This document shows, piece by piece, positions 35,716 to 44,196 of a stretch of 64,000 nt of DNA; position 1 is the first letter of the stretch; every line of letters begins with the position of its first letter. Origin of the DNA: Ga0077560 sp046330395 (lineage in GTDB: Bacteria; Actinomycetota; Thermoleophilia; Miltoncostaeales; Miltoncostaeaceae); assembly GCA_046330395.1 (NCBI GenBank), contig JAXLSS010000016.1:1-64000 (forward strand). Reading direction: 5' to 3'. The position numbers were made by a program, and so were the translations under genes. Under the pieces are notes generated by a model. It ran no database searches. It had not been told where the DNA came from and worked only from the letters and a program-made list of their open reading frames with translations.

Positions 35716-37220
35716 GTCACTGGCTGGGGGTGGCCAAAGCTCTGGTGCCCATGCTGGTTAGCGTGGTGGTGCTGGGCAGCCTCGCCGCGCAGGGCGCGCT
35801 GTTCCTGTCCGCCGCCTTCGAGCTGCGCCGCACCCGTGGCCTGGACCGCTACCGCCAGTGGCGCGGGGCCGTGCGCTCGCACCTGGCGCCGCGGGTGTCG
35901 GTGCTGATGCCCGCCTACGGGGAGGAGGCCAGCATCGTGGGGTCGGTCACGGCCGTGCTGAGCCTCAGCTACCCCAACCTCGAGGTGGTGGTGGTCAACG
36001 ACGGCTCCAAGGACCGCACGCTGCAGGCGCTGCTGGACCACTTCGCCATGTCCGCGGTGCATCCGGCGTACGAGCCGCTGGTGAGCCACGCCGAGGTCAT
36101 CGGGATGTACCGGTCGGCGCGGGAGGCGCGCCTGGTGGTGGTGGACAAGCGCAACGGCGGCAAGGCCGACGCGCTCAACTGCGCGCTCAACATCGCGGAC
36201 GGGCAGCTGGTGTGCGCCATCGACGCCGACACCCTTGTGGACCACGACTCGTTGCAGCACCTGGTGGCACCGTTCATCGCCAACCCGGAGATGGTGGCCA
36301 CCGGCGGCACCGTGCGGCTGGTCAACGACGCGCAGGTGAAGGGCAGCCGGGTGGTGGCCAGCCGCGTGCCCCGGGGGCTCCTGGCCGGCGCGCAGGTGGT
36401 GGAGTACCTGCGCGCCTTCCTGGTGGGCCGGCTGGGCTGGAACCCGCTGGGTGGCAACCTGCTGATCAGCGGCGCCTTCGGGGTGTTCCAGCGCAGCGCC
36501 CTCACCGAGATCGGGGGCTACGAGCACGGGTCGGTTGGCGAGGACATGGAGCTGGTGGTGCGCCTGCGGCGCCGGGGCTACGAGAACAAACGGCCCGTGC
36601 CCGTGCTGTTCAGCCCCGACCCCGTGGCGTGGACGGAGGCGCCCGAGTCGCTGCGCACCCTGGCCCGGCAGCGCAACCGCTGGTACCGCGGCCTGTGCGA
36701 CGTGCTGGTGCGGCACCGTCGCATGCTGTTCAACCCGCGCTACCGCTCGGCGGGCCTGCTGTCGATGCCCTACTACCTCATGGTGGAGGCCCTGGCGCCG
36801 GTGATGGAGGCCGTGGGCCTGCTGCTGCTGGTGGCGGGCCTCCTGGGCGGCTGGATCCACCCGCACGAGCTGAAGATCGTCGGTGCCGCATACGCCCTGG
36901 CCGCCTCGGCGGCGGTGGCGGTGCTGATCTTCGACGACCTGGCGTTCCGCTCGTACCCCGGGTTTTCGGCCCGCCTGCGGCTGGCGGGCCTGTCGCTGTT
37001 CGAGCAGATCGTGTTCCACCCGCTCACGGTGGCGTGGCGGCTGTGGGGCCTCAAGCACTTCATCGAGGGCCGCCAGGAGTGGGGGGCCATGGTGCGCCAG
37101 GGCTTCGCGCACCACGTGCACATGGGCCACGGCCACGCGGCGCCCGCGCAGGCCGCGGCGGCCACGGCGGCCACCGCCGAGCCCGCTCAGGACCAGATGC
37201 CGGAGCTGCCCCTGCGGTGA
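35712..37220 (+). CDS. Membrane glycosyltransferase, family 2 (processive type)
   Basis: The 502-residue product has an N-terminal membrane helix, a GT-A domain and C-terminal helices, as in PgaC/NodC/BcsA-like synthases. Seen motifs: VSVLMPAYGEEASI, VVVNDGSKDRT, the DxD site in CAIDADT, the acceptor loop LLISGAFGVFQR, GEDMEL with the catalytic base, and QRNRWYRG (QxxRW). These mark a processive polysaccharide synthase. The sugar is unknown. The C terminus is rich in His/Ala/Gln. The last 34 bp overlap the convergent tag gene. Confidence 0.9.
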   Translation: MSHWLGVAKALVPMLVSVVVLGSLAAQGALFLSAAFELRRTRGLDRYRQWRGAVRSHLAPRVSVLMPAYGEEASIVGSVTAVLSLSYPNLEVVVVNDGSKDRTLQALLDHFAMSAVHPAYEPLVSHAEVIGMYRSAREARLVVVDKRNGGKADALNCALNIADGQLVCAIDADTLVDHDSLQHLVAPFIANPEMVATGGTVRLVNDAQVKGSRVVASRVPRGLLAGAQVVEYLRAFLVGRLGWNPLGGNLLISGAFGVFQRSALTEIGGYEHGSVGEDMELVVRLRRRGYENKRPVPVLFSPDPVAWTEAPESLRTLARQRNRWYRGLCDVLVRHRRMLFNPRYRSAGLLSMPYYLMVEALAPVMEAVGLLLLVAGLLGGWIHPHELKIVGAAYALAASAAVAVLIFDDLAFRSYPGFSARLRLAGLSLFEQIVFHPLTVAWRLWGLKHFIEGRQEWGAMVRQGFAHHVHMGHGHAAPAQAAAATAATAEPAQDQMPELPLR

Positions 37221-37774
37221 GACCCCACCAGGTGGGTGTCCACCACGCCGATGGCCTCCATCAGCGCGAACATGGTGGTGGGGCCCACGAAGCGGAAGCC
37301 GTGCCCTCGCAGGGCCTTGGCCAGGGCGCGCGACTCGGCCGAGGTGGTGGGGATCTCCGCCGGCGTGCGCGGGGCGGGCGTGACCTGGGGGCGGTGCGAC
37401 CACACCAGCTCGGCCAGCCCGCCGTGCTCGCGCAGGGCCACCGTGGCGCGCGCGTTGCCGATGGTTGCCAGCACCTTGGCGCGGTTGCGCACGATGCCGG
37501 CATCGGCCATCAACCGCTCCACGTCCCCGGCGCCGAACGCGGCCACCGCGTCCGCGTGGAAGTCGCGGAACGCGGCGCGGAACGCCGGGCGCTTGCGCAG
37601 GATCAGCGCCCACGACAGGCCCGACTGGAAGGCCTCCAGCGACAGGCGCTCGAACACGCCCCGCTCGTCGCGCACGGGCATGCCCCATTCGGTGTCGTAG
37701 TACTCGCGCAGCAGGGGGTCGCCGGCCGCCCAGGAGGGGCGCGACAGGCCGTCGGGCCCCTCCACCAGGCTCAC
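37187..37774 (-). CDS. tag: DNA-3-methyladenine glycosylase I, lacking the usual zinc site
   Basis: Tag excises 3-methyladenine from alkylated DNA. The 195-residue product matches the family: WAAGDPLLREYYDTEWGMPV, the catalytic glutamate E47 in LEAFQSGLSWALIL, IVRNRAKVLATIGNARA and GFRFVGPTTMFALMEAIGVV. The zinc-snap ligands of E. coli Tag (Cys4, His17, His175, Cys179) are mostly missing. The Cys4 site is Pro, His17 is Tyr (Y26), and the last Cys is not in VDTHLVGSHRR. It probably folds without zinc, as some homologues do. GTG 37774 overlaps the ogt stop. It is the third gene of the sigma-ogt-tag operon. Confidence 0.92.
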   Translation of the reverse strand: MSLVEGPDGLSRPSWAAGDPLLREYYDTEWGMPVRDERGVFERLSLEAFQSGLSWALILRKRPAFRAAFRDFHADAVAAFGAGDVERLMADAGIVRNRAKVLATIGNARATVALREHGGLAELVWSHRPQVTPAPRTPAEIPTTSAESRALAKALRGHGFRFVGPTTMFALMEAIGVVDTHLVGSHRRGSSGIWS

Positions 37775-38367
37775 GCGGCCGCCTCCAGGTCCAGCAGCCG
37801 GCGCTTCACGTCCAGCCCGCCCGCGTAGCCGCCCAGAGAGCCGTCGGAGCGCAGCACCCGGTGGCACGGCACCACGATGGGCACGGGGTTGGTGGCGCAC
37901 GCCGACCCCGCGGCGCGCACGGCTCGCGGGCGTCCCGCGGCCGCGGCCAGGGCCGTGTAGCTGCACGTGGCCCCGTAGGGCACCGCGCGCAGCTCGTCCA
38001 GCACCTCGCGCCGGAACCCGGTGGCCAGGCGCAGGTCCACCGGCACGGTGAACTCGCGCAGCCCGCCGCCGAAGTACGCGTCCAGTTCGCGCGCTGCGGG
38101 GTCCAGCCGCCCGTGGGCCAGCAGGATGCGGGTGCCCAGGCGGCGCGCCAGGTCCTCCAGCACCTCGTCGTGGTCCTCCGTGGCGAACGCCAGGCGCACC
38201 AGGCCGGCCGGGGTGGCGCCCACCAGCAGCGCCCCCAGCGGGCTGTCCACCGTGCGGTACATGGCGTCCACGACCCCCTCGCGCAGGGCGGCCTCCAGCA
38301 GGCGCGTGCGTGCGGTGTCCAGGTCGGGGGTCCACCCCCGCAGCCGGTCCACAACGGTGTCGGTCAT
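37771..38367 (-). CDS. ogt: Methylated-DNA-protein-cysteine methyltransferase
   Basis: This suicide enzyme transfers methyl groups from O6-methylguanine to its own cysteine. The 198-residue product ends with PVPIVVPCHRVLRSDGSLGG, with the acceptor cysteine at C168, and YAGGLDVKRRLL. The DNA-binding helix region (LRAVPYGATCSYTALAAAAG) is present. About 40 residues at the N terminus are less typical. The start overlaps the sigma-factor stop (ATGA), and the stop overlaps the tag start (GTGA). Confidence 0.94.
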   Translation of the reverse strand: MTDTVVDRLRGWTPDLDTARTRLLEAALREGVVDAMYRTVDSPLGALLVGATPAGLVRLAFATEDHDEVLEDLARRLGTRILLAHGRLDPAARELDAYFGGGLREFTVPVDLRLATGFRREVLDELRAVPYGATCSYTALAAAAGRPRAVRAAGSACATNPVPIVVPCHRVLRSDGSLGGYAGGLDVKRRLLDLEAAA

Positions 38368-38861
38368 CGGATGTCCTCCCGGGTGGGGTTGACGGGGACG
38401 AGCATGGCCCGCAGTGCCGCCATGCCGTCGGCGCAGGCCCGGCGGGCGGCGTCGGTGCTGCAGCCCACCACGCCCGCCACCTCGGCGTGCGACAGCCCGG
38501 CCAGGTGGTGGTAGGCCACGGCGCGGCGCTGTGCCGGCGGCAGCCGGGCCACCAGCGCCCACACCTCGCGGGTGGCGGTGTCCGTGTCGGCGGGCGCGTC
38601 GGGTGGCTGGGCGGTGGGCACGGGGCGGCGCGCGCGGGCGCGCACCATGTCCAGCGACCGGCGGTGCGCCACCGTCACCAGCCAGGCCTCCATGTTGGTG
38701 CCGGCCGGCAGGTCGGGATAGGCGCGCAGCGCCGCCAGGAACGTCTCCGACCAGGCGTCGTCGGCGTCATCGACGCCCACCACGGCGCGGCACACGCGCA
38801 TCACCGTCGTGCCGTGGGCGGCCACGATGCGCTCGAACGGTGGGTGTGGGGTGCGGGTCAG
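38364..38861 (-). CDS. ECF-type sigma factor heading an alkylation-repair operon
   Basis: The 165-residue product has sigma region 2 (FERIVAAHGTTVMRVCRAVV, DDAWSETFLAALRAYPDL, WLVTVAHRRSLDMVRARARR) and region 4 (VARLPPAQRRAVAYHHLAGL, SHAEVAGVVGCSTDAARR). No anti-sigma gene is adjacent. The start is uncertain. CTG 38861 has GGGAG at a perfect 7-nt spacing and gives a normal N terminus. TTG 38915 in the same frame has no ribosome site. The gene is coupled to ogt and tag, so it probably controls the response to DNA alkylation; this is inference from the operon. It is divergent from an MFS exporter gene. Confidence 0.85.
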   Translation of the reverse strand: MTRTPHPPFERIVAAHGTTVMRVCRAVVGVDDADDAWSETFLAALRAYPDLPAGTNMEAWLVTVAHRRSLDMVRARARRPVPTAQPPDAPADTDTATREVWALVARLPPAQRRAVAYHHLAGLSHAEVAGVVGCSTDAARRACADGMAALRAMLVPVNPTREDIR

Positions 38862-38933
38862 TTCGGGTCTCCCGGTGCGTGGGTGCGTACCGGGGAGACG
38901 CGCCGAGGGGGCCAAACGTGAGATCGGGTCGCC

Positions 38934-40172
38934 ATGATGCCGTGCATGGTGCCCTTCGCCGTCCCCGGTGTGCTGCGCGTGTCCGACTTCCGGCGGTTCT
39001 GGGTGGCCTCGCTGATCTCCAACTGCGGCAGCTGGCTGCAGGTGGTGGCGGCCGGGTGGCTGGTACAGCAGCTCACGCACTCACCCGCCGCGGTGGGGGC
39101 GCTGGCCCTGGTGGCGCGCGGGCCGGCCTTCGTGCTGTCGGTGGCCGGCGGCCAGCTGGCCGACCGCTTCCCGCGGCGGCTGGTGGGCATCTGGACCTTC
39201 GCGGTGCAGGGGGCGGCCTCGGCCGCCATGGCCCTGCTGGCGTGGTCCGGGCACCTGGGGCTGTGGAGCATCTACGTGCTCACCTTCGCACTTGGTGTGG
39301 GGTTCGCGCTGGGTCTGCCGGCCATGCTGGCCATGGTGCCCGCGCTGGTGCCGCACGAGCGGCTGTCGCAGGCCGTGTCCCTCAACGCGGCGGGCATCAA
39401 CATGGCCCGTTTCGTGGGTCCCGCGCTGGGCGGGGCGCTGTTCGACCTGGCCGGCCCCACATGGTGCTTCACCGTGAACAGCACCTCCTTCCTGGCCCTG
39501 GTGCTGGTGCTGATGGTGGTGCGCCCGCGGGAACCCGCGGCCGGCGCCACCGCGGTGCCGCTGGGCGCCGCCCTGCGCGTGGCCTGGCACGACCCGGCCA
39601 TCCGGCGCCTGCTGGTGGGGATGATGGGCTTCGCGGCCTTCGCCGCGCCCACCCAGGAGCTGGCGCCGGTGGTGGCCGACGCCCTGCATGCCGGTCCCTC
39701 CGGGCTCGGGATGCTGCTGGGGGCGATGGGCTGCGGGGCGCTGCTGGGCGCGTGGCTGCTGGACATGCTGCAGCGCCGGGGACTCCGGCGGGGCACGGCG
39801 CTGCCACTGGCCACGCTGATCTTCGGCGTGGGGATGTGCGGGGTGGCCGCGGCGCCGGTGTTCCCGCTGGCACTGGGGGCCATGGCGTTCTGCGGGGCGT
39901 TCTGGATCTGGCTGTTCATCGCCACGAACACCTCGGTGCAGCTGCGCGCGCCCCACTCCATGATGGGGCGCATGCTGGGCTTCTACCAGCTGTCGGTGGT
40001 GGGACCCATCGCCATCGGCTCGATGGGGGCGGGGGCCCTGGCGGGACGCGTGGGCATCCACGCCAGCCTGGCGCTGTGCGCCGCGGTGCTGGTGGCCGCG
40101 GGGGCCTGGGGGCTGCTGCACCCGGTGCCGGAGATCGACGGCACGCGGGCCCCGGAGCCCGGGGTCGGGTAG
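38934..40172 (+). CDS. MFS exporter (EntS/MFS-3-like)
   Basis: The 412-residue membrane protein has about 12 helices. The start of the domain reads VSDFRRFWVASLISNCGSWL, typical of the MFS-3 group. Motif A-like GGQLADRFPRRLVG follows helix 2. ALNAAG-like SQAVSLNAAGINMARFVGPALGG after helix 4 is another hallmark. The group includes siderophore and drug exporters; the substrate here is unknown. It is divergent from the ECF sigma gene, so the two may be co-regulated. Three nearby ATGs (38934, 38937, 38946) are possible starts. Confidence 0.86.
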   Translation: MMPCMVPFAVPGVLRVSDFRRFWVASLISNCGSWLQVVAAGWLVQQLTHSPAAVGALALVARGPAFVLSVAGGQLADRFPRRLVGIWTFAVQGAASAAMALLAWSGHLGLWSIYVLTFALGVGFALGLPAMLAMVPALVPHERLSQAVSLNAAGINMARFVGPALGGALFDLAGPTWCFTVNSTSFLALVLVLMVVRPREPAAGATAVPLGAALRVAWHDPAIRRLLVGMMGFAAFAAPTQELAPVVADALHAGPSGLGMLLGAMGCGALLGAWLLDMLQRRGLRRGTALPLATLIFGVGMCGVAAAPVFPLALGAMAFCGAFWIWLFIATNTSVQLRAPHSMMGRMLGFYQLSVVGPIAIGSMGAGALAGRVGIHASLALCAAVLVAAGAWGLLHPVPEIDGTRAPEPGVG

Positions 40173-40445
40173 GCCCGGCACCATGGGACGGCCTCTTCGC
40201 ACACCCACCGGGGAGGCGGGTCCGTCCGCCCAGGGTGGACTCCGAGTTCGGCACCATCATGCCGGGCCCATCGCACATTCTGCCGTTTCCGCCGGTGCGA
40301 TGCACGCGGGTGATCCCTCGGCCGGCGTGCGGGCGCCTCACGGACGCCGATCCGGGGCCTGCGCGCACCGCATACCTCGTAACTTTCGGCACGAGTTTCG
40401 CGGCGCACCCGCGGCCCTGGACGCGGGGCTGCCGGCGTGCATCTG

Positions 40446-40451
40446 TAAGCT
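40446..40451 (+). promoter_or_regulatory. -10 box TAAGCT 6 bp before the M20 hydrolase start
   Basis: TAAGCT lies 6 bp upstream of GTG 40458, the distance expected for a leaderless transcript. The preceding spacer from 40173 holds no recognisable gene. Confidence 0.4.
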
Positions 40452-40457
40452 GCGGCG

Positions 40458-41546
40458 GTGCAGGAGGTGCACCTGGCTGAGGCGCTCATCGCGATGGACA
40501 CATCGCGACACGAGGGCCTGGAACGCGCGATCGACTTCGTGGCGGGGTGGTTCGACGGCCGGGGCGTGAACGTCCGCGAGATCCCGCTCGACGGGCGCCG
40601 CTGCGTCAGCGCGCGCGTGGGCGAGGGGCCGCGGCGCATCCTGTTCAACGCCCATGTGGACGTGGTGCCCGGACATCCGGAGCAGTTCCGCCCCGTCCAT
40701 CGTGACGGGCGCCTGTACGGACGCGGGGCCTACGACATGAAGGCGGCCATGGCCGCCATGATGATCGCGGTGTCCCAGCTCAACCGGGAGGGCGTGGAGG
40801 ACGTCACCCTGGAGATGCTGGTGGTGCCCGACGAGGAGCGCGCCGATCCGGGGGCCAACTGCTCGGAGATGCTGGTGCGCAACGGCCTGCGGGCCGACTT
40901 CGTGATCTGCGGGGAACCCACCGACCTGCACGTGGGCGTGCAGGCCAAGGGCGTGGTGCTGCTGTGCCTGCACGTGCCCGGCGTGGCGGCCCACGGATCC
41001 ACCCCGTGGATGGGCCAGAACGCCGTGATGCGGGGCATCGACGTGTACCGGCGCATCTCCGACCTGCCGTTCATGGCCGAGAGCACACCCATGTTCCCGG
41101 GCCCCTCGGTCAACCTGGGGCGCATCCGCGGCGGCGAGGCGCTCAACAGCGTGCCGGACTTCTGCGACGTGTTCGTCGACATCCGCACGCTGCCCGGGCA
41201 GAACATGCGTGAGGTCATCAACCAGATCCGCGCGATTGACCCTGAGGTGGAGGTTGACGTTCTGCTGGAGAAGTCCGCAGCGGACGTTCCCGCCGATCAC
41301 CCCATGGTGTCCTCGCTGCTGGGCTGCGTGCACCCCGTGTGCGACACCTCCCGCGCCGTGGGCCGTGACGGATCGTCCGACGCCATCCCCTTCCTGGAGG
41401 TGGGCGTGCCGGCCGTGGAGTTCGGTCCCATCGGGGCCGGCCACCACGGGCCCGAGGAGTACGTGGTGACCGACAGCCTCACCTGGTACCGGGAGACGCT
41501 GGTGCGTTTCGTGCGGTCGGTGGCGGGGCACCGCACCGGGACCTGA
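40458..41546 (+). CDS. M20 family metallohydrolase (ArgE/DapE-like)
   Basis: The 362-residue product has the two-zinc M20 layout: FNAHVDVVPG, YGRGAYDMKAAMAAM with the bridging Asp, VVPDEERADPGA with the catalytic Glu-Glu, and HHGPEEYVVTDS near the C terminus. The dimerisation lid (VAAHGSTPWMGQNAV) is present. Members cleave acetylornithine, succinyl-diaminopimelate or peptides; the substrate cannot be decided because no arg or dap genes are nearby. GTG 40458 is the start, with a -10 box just upstream and no ribosome site. Confidence 0.88.
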   Translation: MQEVHLAEALIAMDTSRHEGLERAIDFVAGWFDGRGVNVREIPLDGRRCVSARVGEGPRRILFNAHVDVVPGHPEQFRPVHRDGRLYGRGAYDMKAAMAAMMIAVSQLNREGVEDVTLEMLVVPDEERADPGANCSEMLVRNGLRADFVICGEPTDLHVGVQAKGVVLLCLHVPGVAAHGSTPWMGQNAVMRGIDVYRRISDLPFMAESTPMFPGPSVNLGRIRGGEALNSVPDFCDVFVDIRTLPGQNMREVINQIRAIDPEVEVDVLLEKSAADVPADHPMVSSLLGCVHPVCDTSRAVGRDGSSDAIPFLEVGVPAVEFGPIGAGHHGPEEYVVTDSLTWYRETLVRFVRSVAGHRTGT

Positions 41547-41572
41547 CCCAGGCATTTCCCCGGTTCTATACC
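41543..41572 (+). promoter_or_regulatory. Candidate promoter for the sugar-nucleotide operon
   Basis: CTGACC (41543-41548) and TATACC (41567-41572) are separated by 18 bp. The leader up to ATG 41688 would be about 110 nt. It contains a hairpin, CGGGTT (41615-41620) with AACCCG (41626-41631). Confidence 0.5.
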
Positions 41573-41687
41573 GATGGGGAGAGTCCGTCGGTGCCCGAAC
41601 TGCCAAGGTAAACGCGGGTTCGCCGAACCCGTGCACCGGCCCGGAAGCGCCGTGTGCCGACCCTGGTCCCAACCCACCCTCACGCTC

Positions 41688-43133
41688 ATGACCAATACTG
41701 TCCAGACCACCGTCCCGCGCTCCGAGGAGGCCCCCGTGGAGCAGCAGACCGACGTCTCCGATGTGACCGAGTCCCATCACCGCCACTCCGCGGTGGCCCC
41801 GCCCTTCGTCCCGGCGCGCGTCGGGATCATCGGTGCCGGGTACGTGGGCCTGGTCACCGGCGTGTGCCTCGCGGCCCTCGGCCACCAGGTCACCGTCCGC
41901 GACATCGACGCCCGCAAGGTGGAGGCGCTGGGTGACGGGCAGGTGCCCATCTACGAGCCCGGGCTGGAGGACCTGATGGTCCGCAGCAGCGAACGGCTCA
42001 GCTACACCCTGTCGCTGGAGCGGCTGCTGGAGCGCAGCGACATCGTGTTCGTGGCCGTGGACACGCCGCCGTCCTACTCGGGCGACGCCGACCTGTCGCG
42101 GGTGATGGGCTTCATCGACGAGCTGGCCAACCTGGGCTCCGACGCGCGCCACATCCTGGTGATGAAGAGCACCGTGCCGGTGGGCACGGGCAAGCGCGTG
42201 CGCCAGGTGCTGGAGGCCCGCGGGCTGCACAACGTGGGGTACGTCAGCAACCCGGAGTTCCTCAAAGAGGGCGACGCGATCGACGACTTCATGAACCCCG
42301 ACCGGGTGGTCATCGGCGCCTGGAACCCGGAGCACGCCGACCGCGTGGCCGCGCTGTACGAGCCGCTGCACGCGCCCATCCTGCGCACCAGCGTGCCCAC
42401 GGCGGAGATGGTCAAGTACGCCTCCAACGCGTTCCTGGCCACCAAGATCAGCTTCATCAACGAGATCGCCAACGTGTGCGAGGAGGTCGACGCCGACGTG
42501 GCCGTCGTGTCCGAGGGCATGGGCATGGACCAGCGCATCGGCCGGGCGTTCCTCAAGGCGGGCATCGGCTTCGGGGGCTCCTGCTTCCCCAAGGACGTGT
42601 CGGCGCTGAAGCAGCTCGCGGGCAACTCCGGCTACCACTTCCAGCTGCTCACCAGCGTCATCGAGGTGAACGAGCTGCAGAAGCGGCGGGTCATCGGCAA
42701 GCTCAAGAAGCACCTGGGCGAGCTGCGGGGCCTGCGGATCGCCCTGCTGGGCCTGGCCTTCAAACCGGGCACCGACGACATGCGCGAGGCCGCCAGCCTG
42801 GTGCTGGCCGGCCGGCTCATCGCCGAGGGTGCCAACGTGGTGGCCTGGGACCCCGTGGTGAGCTCGCTCGACGACATGCACAGCGTGGAGATCGCCCCCT
42901 CGCCGGAGGAGGCGCTGGCCGGCGCCGACGCGGCGGTGGTGGTGACCGAGTGGAGCCAGATCGCCGAGCTGGACTGGCCCCGCCTGGTGGGCACCCTCGC
43001 CCGGCCGGTGGTGATCGACGGGCGCAACGCCCTCGACCCGGAGCTGATGGCGGTGGCGGGCTACACCTACGAGGGCATCGGCCGGCTGCCGGGCCTCGGC
43101 ATCGCGTCGTCCAACGGCAACGGGGGTCACTGA
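41688..43133 (+). CDS. UDP-glucose 6-dehydrogenase family protein
   Basis: The enzyme oxidises UDP-glucose (or a related sugar nucleotide) to the uronate with two NAD+. The 481-residue product has a low-complexity leader of ~45 residues, then GIIGAGYVGLVTGVCLAALG for NAD binding, VAVDTPPSYSGDADL, and the catalytic cysteine C299 in GFGGSCFPKDV. It also has LGLAFKPGTDDMREAAS at the C-terminal domain. ATG 41688 is chosen because the upstream frame to 41574 overlaps the promoter. The product feeds polysaccharide synthesis. It is the first of five coupled genes. Confidence 0.94.
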   Translation: MTNTVQTTVPRSEEAPVEQQTDVSDVTESHHRHSAVAPPFVPARVGIIGAGYVGLVTGVCLAALGHQVTVRDIDARKVEALGDGQVPIYEPGLEDLMVRSSERLSYTLSLERLLERSDIVFVAVDTPPSYSGDADLSRVMGFIDELANLGSDARHILVMKSTVPVGTGKRVRQVLEARGLHNVGYVSNPEFLKEGDAIDDFMNPDRVVIGAWNPEHADRVAALYEPLHAPILRTSVPTAEMVKYASNAFLATKISFINEIANVCEEVDADVAVVSEGMGMDQRIGRAFLKAGIGFGGSCFPKDVSALKQLAGNSGYHFQLLTSVIEVNELQKRRVIGKLKKHLGELRGLRIALLGLAFKPGTDDMREAASLVLAGRLIAEGANVVAWDPVVSSLDDMHSVEIAPSPEEALAGADAAVVVTEWSQIAELDWPRLVGTLARPVVIDGRNALDPELMAVAGYTYEGIGRLPGLGIASSNGNGGH

Positions 43134-43137
43134 CCAC

Positions 43138-44196
43138 ATGCAGGCGGTCATCCTCGTGGGCGGGGAGGGCACCCGCCTGCGCCCCCTCACCGCCACGCGT
43201 CCCAAGCCCATGATGCCGCTGGTGGACCGCCCGTTCGTGGCGCACCAGCTGGACCATCTGCGTCGCTTCGGCGTCACGGACATCGTGTTCTCGTGCGGCT
43301 ACCGCCCCGACGCGCTGGAGGCCCACTTCGGTGACGGCGCCGGCATCGGGGTGAAGCTGCGCTACGTGGTGGACCCCATGCCCCTGGGCACGGCGGGCGC
43401 GGTGGTGAACGCGCTGGAGTTGCTGGGCACCGATGACGTGCTGGTGCTCAACGGCGACGTGCTCACCGACCTGGACCTGGCGGCCATGATCGAGGGCCAC
43501 CGCACCTCGGGCGCCAGGGCCACCATCGCCCTCACGCCGGTGGAGGACCCCTCGGCCTACGGCCTGGTGCGCCTGCGCGAGGACCGCTCGGTGCTGGAGT
43601 TCGTGGAGAAGCCGGGACCCGACCAGCTCATCCCCGGTGAGCCCTTCCGCATCAACGCGGGCACCTACCTGCTGAGCCGCGAGGTGGTGGCGTCCATCCC
43701 CACCGGCCGCGCGTGCTCCATCGAGCGCGAGATCTTCCCGGCGGTGGCCGAGCAGGGGGGCCTGTTCGGGCACCCCAGCGACGCGTACTGGCGCGACATT
43801 GGCACCCCGTCCTCGTACCTGGACGCGCACCGCGACGTGCTGGCCGGCCGGGTGCGCACCGACAGCCCCACGGGCGATGCCTACCTGGGCGCGGGCACGC
43901 TGGTGGCCCCCGGTGCGGTGGTGGGCGGTGGCGCCAGCCTGGGCGCCGGGTGCGTGGTGGAGGAGGGCGCGGTGGTGGAGGGGGCCGTGGTGGGTGACGG
44001 CGCCCATGTGGCCGCGGGTGCACGACTGGCCGGCTGCGTCCTAGGATGCGGGGTGCGCGTCGGGGCCGGGGCGTCGCTCACCGGGCTTGTGGTGGTGGGT
44101 GACGACGCGGACATCTCCCCGGGGGCGCGACTGGACGGACCCGTCAGCGTCGACGTGGGCGCACGCGTGCCCTCGGGAATGGAGGCCCCCGCATGA
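43138..44196 (+). CDS. Sugar-1-phosphate nucleotidyltransferase with left-handed beta-helix tail
   Basis: The enzyme makes an NDP-sugar; mannose-1-P guanylyltransferase or glucose-1-P thymidylyltransferase are the likely types. The 352-residue product has the pyrophosphorylase signature VILVGGEGTRLRPLTATRPK, GTAGAVVNALELLG, and NGDVLTDLDL with the metal-binding Asp. The last ~100 residues form a hexapeptide-repeat beta-helix (GAGTLVAPGAVVGGGASLGAG). Its stop overlaps the isomerase start (ATGA), which hints at mannose-1-P as the sugar. Confidence 0.92.
   Translation: MQAVILVGGEGTRLRPLTATRPKPMMPLVDRPFVAHQLDHLRRFGVTDIVFSCGYRPDALEAHFGDGAGIGVKLRYVVDPMPLGTAGAVVNALELLGTDDVLVLNGDVLTDLDLAAMIEGHRTSGARATIALTPVEDPSAYGLVRLREDRSVLEFVEKPGPDQLIPGEPFRINAGTYLLSREVVASIPTGRACSIEREIFPAVAEQGGLFGHPSDAYWRDIGTPSSYLDAHRDVLAGRVRTDSPTGDAYLGAGTLVAPGAVVGGGASLGAGCVVEEGAVVEGAVVGDGAHVAAGARLAGCVLGCGVRVGAGASLTGLVVVGDDADISPGARLDGPVSVDVGARVPSGMEAPA

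Noticed and set aside
41573..41687. Riboswitch in the leader of the sugar dehydrogenase gene
   Set aside because: Only a single 6-bp hairpin (41615-41631) is visible and no known aptamer core was recognised.
41574..41687. Upstream extension of the sugar dehydrogenase with a CPNC motif
   Set aside because: It overlaps the predicted promoter and leader and has no family support; ATG 41688 is adequate.
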